Below, piece after piece: positions 62,875 to 64,000 of a DNA stretch of 64,000 nucleotides. Made by a program: the position numbers and the translations under genes. Source of the stretch: Aphelocoma coerulescens (lineage: Eukaryota; Chordata; Aves; Passeriformes; Corvidae); assembly GCF_041296385.1 (NCBI RefSeq), contig NC_091015.1, positions 51,712,345-51,776,344 of the forward strand. The letters are read 5' to 3'. Under the pieces are notes generated by a model. It was not told the DNA's origin. It did not search any database and worked only from the letters and a program-made list of their open reading frames with translations. Each line of letters starts with the position of its first letter. The stretch's first letter is position 1.

Positions 62875-64000
62875 GCACTCAAGGAAGATCCTGGAAACTA
62901 CAGGCCTGTCAGTATCACTTCAGTGCCCAGTAAAATCATGGAAAATATTATTCTGGAAGGTATATAAAAACACCTGGAGGACAGAGCAGTCACTGGTCAC
63001 AGCCAGCATGGCTTCATGAGGGGAAAGTCCTGCTTGTCGAACCTGATATCCTTTTATGACAAGGTAATCCACCTAGCTGATCAAGGGAAGCAAGTTGATG
63101 TAATATGTTTGGATTTCAGTAAAACTTTTGATACTGTATCAAAAGTATCCTTCTGACCAAAATGTCCAGCACACAGCTGGATTAACACATTGTGGGATGG
63201 GTGAGCAACTGGTTCACAGGTTGGGCAGAAAGGGTTACAGTGAATGGGGTGACATCAGACTGGTGACCTGTCACCAGTGGGGTTCCACAGGGCTCCATCC
63301 TTGGCCCTGTGCTCTTTAGCATCTCATTAAGAAACAGGATGCAGGACTTGAAGGAATACTAAGTTTGCTGAGGACAGTAAATTGGGAGGAGCTGTCAACT
63401 CTCTCGAGGGCAGACAGGCCCTGCAGAGAGACCTTGACAAATTAAGAGAGATGGGCAATCACCAACTGTATGAAGTTTAACAGAGGCAAGTGCTGGATTC
63501 TGCACCTGGACAGGGCAACCCTGGCTGTGTGTATACACCAGGGAAAGAGAGGCTGGAGAGAAGAACTGTGGAAAGGGACCTGGTCAAGGGAAAGTTGAAC
63601 ATGAGTCAGCAGTGCCCTGGCAGCCAGGAGGGCCAACCGTGTCCTGGGGGGCATCAGGCACAGCATCACCAGCCAGGCAAGGAAGGGGATTGTCCCGCTC
63701 TGCTCTGCACTGGGGCAGCCTCACCTCGAGTGCTGGGGGCAGTTTTGGGAGCCACAATGTAAAGAAGACATTAAGCATTAGAGTGTCCAGGGGAGGGCAA
63801 CAAGGATGGTGAAGGGTCTGGAAGGGAAGCCTGGTGAGGAGTGGCTGAGGTCACTTGGTCTGCTCAGCATGGAGAAGGGGAGACTGAGGGGAGACCTCAC
63901 TGTGGTGTTCAGCATCCTCAGGAGGGGAAGAGGAGGGGCAGCTACAGATCTCTTCACTCTCATTACCAGTGACAGGACCCGAGAGAATGGCCTGAAGCTG
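62875..64000 (+). mobile_element. CR1 LINE ORF2 fragment (reverse transcriptase part), degenerate, runs off the window
   Basis: This long CR1 copy starts within the reverse transcriptase domain at 'CTGGAAACTACAGGCCTGTC'. Frame-broken translation still shows CR1 RT landmarks in order: the N-Y-R-P block, HGFMRGKSCLSNL, motif A as LDFSKTFDTV (63110-63138), then VPQGSILGPVLF (about 63279-63315). The catalytic FADD box reads FAED (63364-63375), so one of the catalytic Asp pair is lost. C-terminal blocks follow (LEGR.ALQRDL, MSQQC, and the region leading to 'GGAGAAGGGGAGACTGAGGGG'). Stops and frameshifts interrupt every frame, so it cannot make a working enzyme. The 5' part is missing by truncation and the 3' tail lies beyond the window. 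Confidence 0.92.

Noticed and set aside
1..64000. CRISPR arrays, tRNA or rRNA genes, operons, prokaryotic mobile elements
   Set aside because: No regularly spaced repeats, no tRNA-like A and B boxes with cloverleaf, and no operon-like gene packing. The window is vertebrate nuclear DNA.

Overview
The window is vertebrate nuclear DNA, almost certainly from a bird. Two observations support this: CR1 LINE copies that end in the typical octamer tail (ATTCTRTG, repeated), and a single recognisable protein-coding exon whose protein matches ZNRF2. The DNA outside the CpG island is AT-rich, CpG-poor and non-coding. There is no prokaryotic gene organisation, and the many short open frames in all six frames have the length and composition expected by chance.

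Layout: 1-5662 is part of ZNRF2 intron 1, because the gene is read on the minus strand. 5663-6134 is the coding part of ZNRF2 exon 1, with a clean GTAAGG splice donor. About 5360-7300 is the CpG island that holds the exon, its 5' leader and its promoter. From about 7300 to 64000 is a gene-poor upstream intergenic region of roughly 57 kb. It contains six CR1-type LINE remnants: minus strand at 19751-19980, minus strand at 42003-42235 (ancient), minus strand at 45035-45275 (ancient), plus strand at 51461-51527, plus strand at 53298-53383, and a long 5'-truncated plus-strand copy at 62875-64000 that runs off the edge. It also has several homopolymer tracts, short tandem repeats, inverted repeats and a few candidate regulatory islands.

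Only one gene is supported, so no pathway or operon can be described. ZNRF2 encodes a membrane-associated E3 ubiquitin ligase. Only its N-terminal half is here (myristoylation signal, Akt-type phosphosite, low-complexity Ser/Ala/Gly linker). The zinc finger and RING exons lie to the left of the window. By vertebrate synteny the next gene to the right would be MTURN on the same strand, but I find no MTURN coding exon here.

The item most worth a second look is an unidentified CpG-enriched segment at 20718-21341. On the minus strand it carries two collinear open frames (107 and 99 codons) in the same frame, separated by a single TAG. I cannot assign it to a family. No convincing new biological system is visible in the window.
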